Assembly: GCF_014650055.1 (NCBI RefSeq)
Contig: NZ_BMUF01000004.1
Location: 1 to 64,000 of the forward strand
DNA: 64,000 nucleotides
Source: Streptomyces malachitofuscus
Lineage (GTDB): Bacteria; Actinomycetota; Actinomycetes; Streptomycetales; Streptomycetaceae
Reading direction: 5' to 3'
Of the stretch, positions 63,864 to 64,000 are shown in pieces. Position numbers and translations under genes: made by a program. Every line of letters starts with the position of its first letter. Positions within the stretch are counted from its first letter, which is position 1. Under the pieces are notes generated by a model, which searched no databases, was not told the origin of the DNA, and saw only the letters and a list, made by a program, of their open reading frames with translations.

Positions 63864-64000
63864 TCAGGGTGACGCCGGTGCCTTCTCCCGCTTCTTCCAG
63901 GGCCCCACCGCCAGCTTCCCCGTCGTCCCGAGGTCGAGCTCGGGAACGACCATCACCCAGTCCGCCCCGGATTTCACCCGCACCCGCGCATAGGGAGCGT
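63864..64000 (-). CDS. C-terminal end of an unidentified protein
   Basis: Only the last 45 codons are inside the window; the gene enters from the right edge. The tail reads [20 protein letters not shown] and ends in a Lys-rich stretch ([13 protein letters not shown]). I do not recognise it. The stop lies just beyond the palindromic repeat. Confidence 0.5.
   Translation of the reverse strand, partial: APYARVRVKSGADWVMVVPELDLGTTGKLAVGPWKKREKAPASP

Overview
The window is high-GC actinobacterial DNA with the codon bias and gene families typical of Streptomyces: a SigF/SigB-type stress sigma factor, a PAS-GAF-SpoIIE-ATPase phosphatase, a DUF5133-type protein, a PucR-type regulator, a streptogrisin-like protease, an AA10 LPMO behind a CebR box and a class-E sortase substrate ending in LAETG. 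Genes are dense, and many operons are joined by ATGA overlaps. I see no rRNA, tRNA or CRISPR, and no complete insertion sequence.

Layout. 1-6.1 kb: start of glgE, a degenerate ATPase-fold protein coupled to glgX, a glyoxalase-like protein, an ANTAR protein and the stress sigma factor with a sigma-B-like promoter. 6.6-14.7 kb: a small unknown, an extra hemC, a secreted NLP protein, a stand-alone ATP-dependent DNA ligase, a MarR reading in frame into a DoxX-like protein, a peroxiredoxin, the large SpoIIE phosphatase and a stand-alone LigD phosphoesterase. 14.7-27 kb: housekeeping and stress genes (aldo/keto reductase, metallophosphoesterase, YciO, PucR, hydrolase, catalase, fructosamine-kinase-like protein, DoxX, hemerythrin, MFS).

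27.0-35.2 kb: a seven-gene minus-strand saccharide operon (SDR, carbamoyltransferase, three glycosyltransferases, GmhA, HldE) that should make an activated heptose and build a carbamoylated glycan or glycoconjugate. 35.4-41.4 kb: an unknown gene, a CYP152-like peroxygenase, then the most unusual unit. This is a 61-residue peptide gene with an AT-rich leader, followed by four tightly coupled genes: an unknown 229-aa protein, two His-rich paralogues and a serine hydrolase. It looks like an undescribed peptide-linked system.

41.4-44.6 kb holds a secreted protease and PhoD. 44.9-53.8 kb is a stress/dormancy-like group: phosphoesterase, BON protein, nucleotidyltransferase, a membrane partner plus a 1444-aa P-type ATPase, Zn-alcohol dehydrogenase and an Rv1733c-like protein. 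A 33-bp inverted repeat at 53.8 kb abuts the decayed end of a SulP transporter gene. 55-64 kb: methyltransferase, flavodoxin-like protein, BrkB, a GNAT and an LPMO each behind a perfect CebR box, a sortase-anchored DUF1996 protein, an MMPL exporter, a 170-bp palindromic intergenic repeat and the tail of one more gene.
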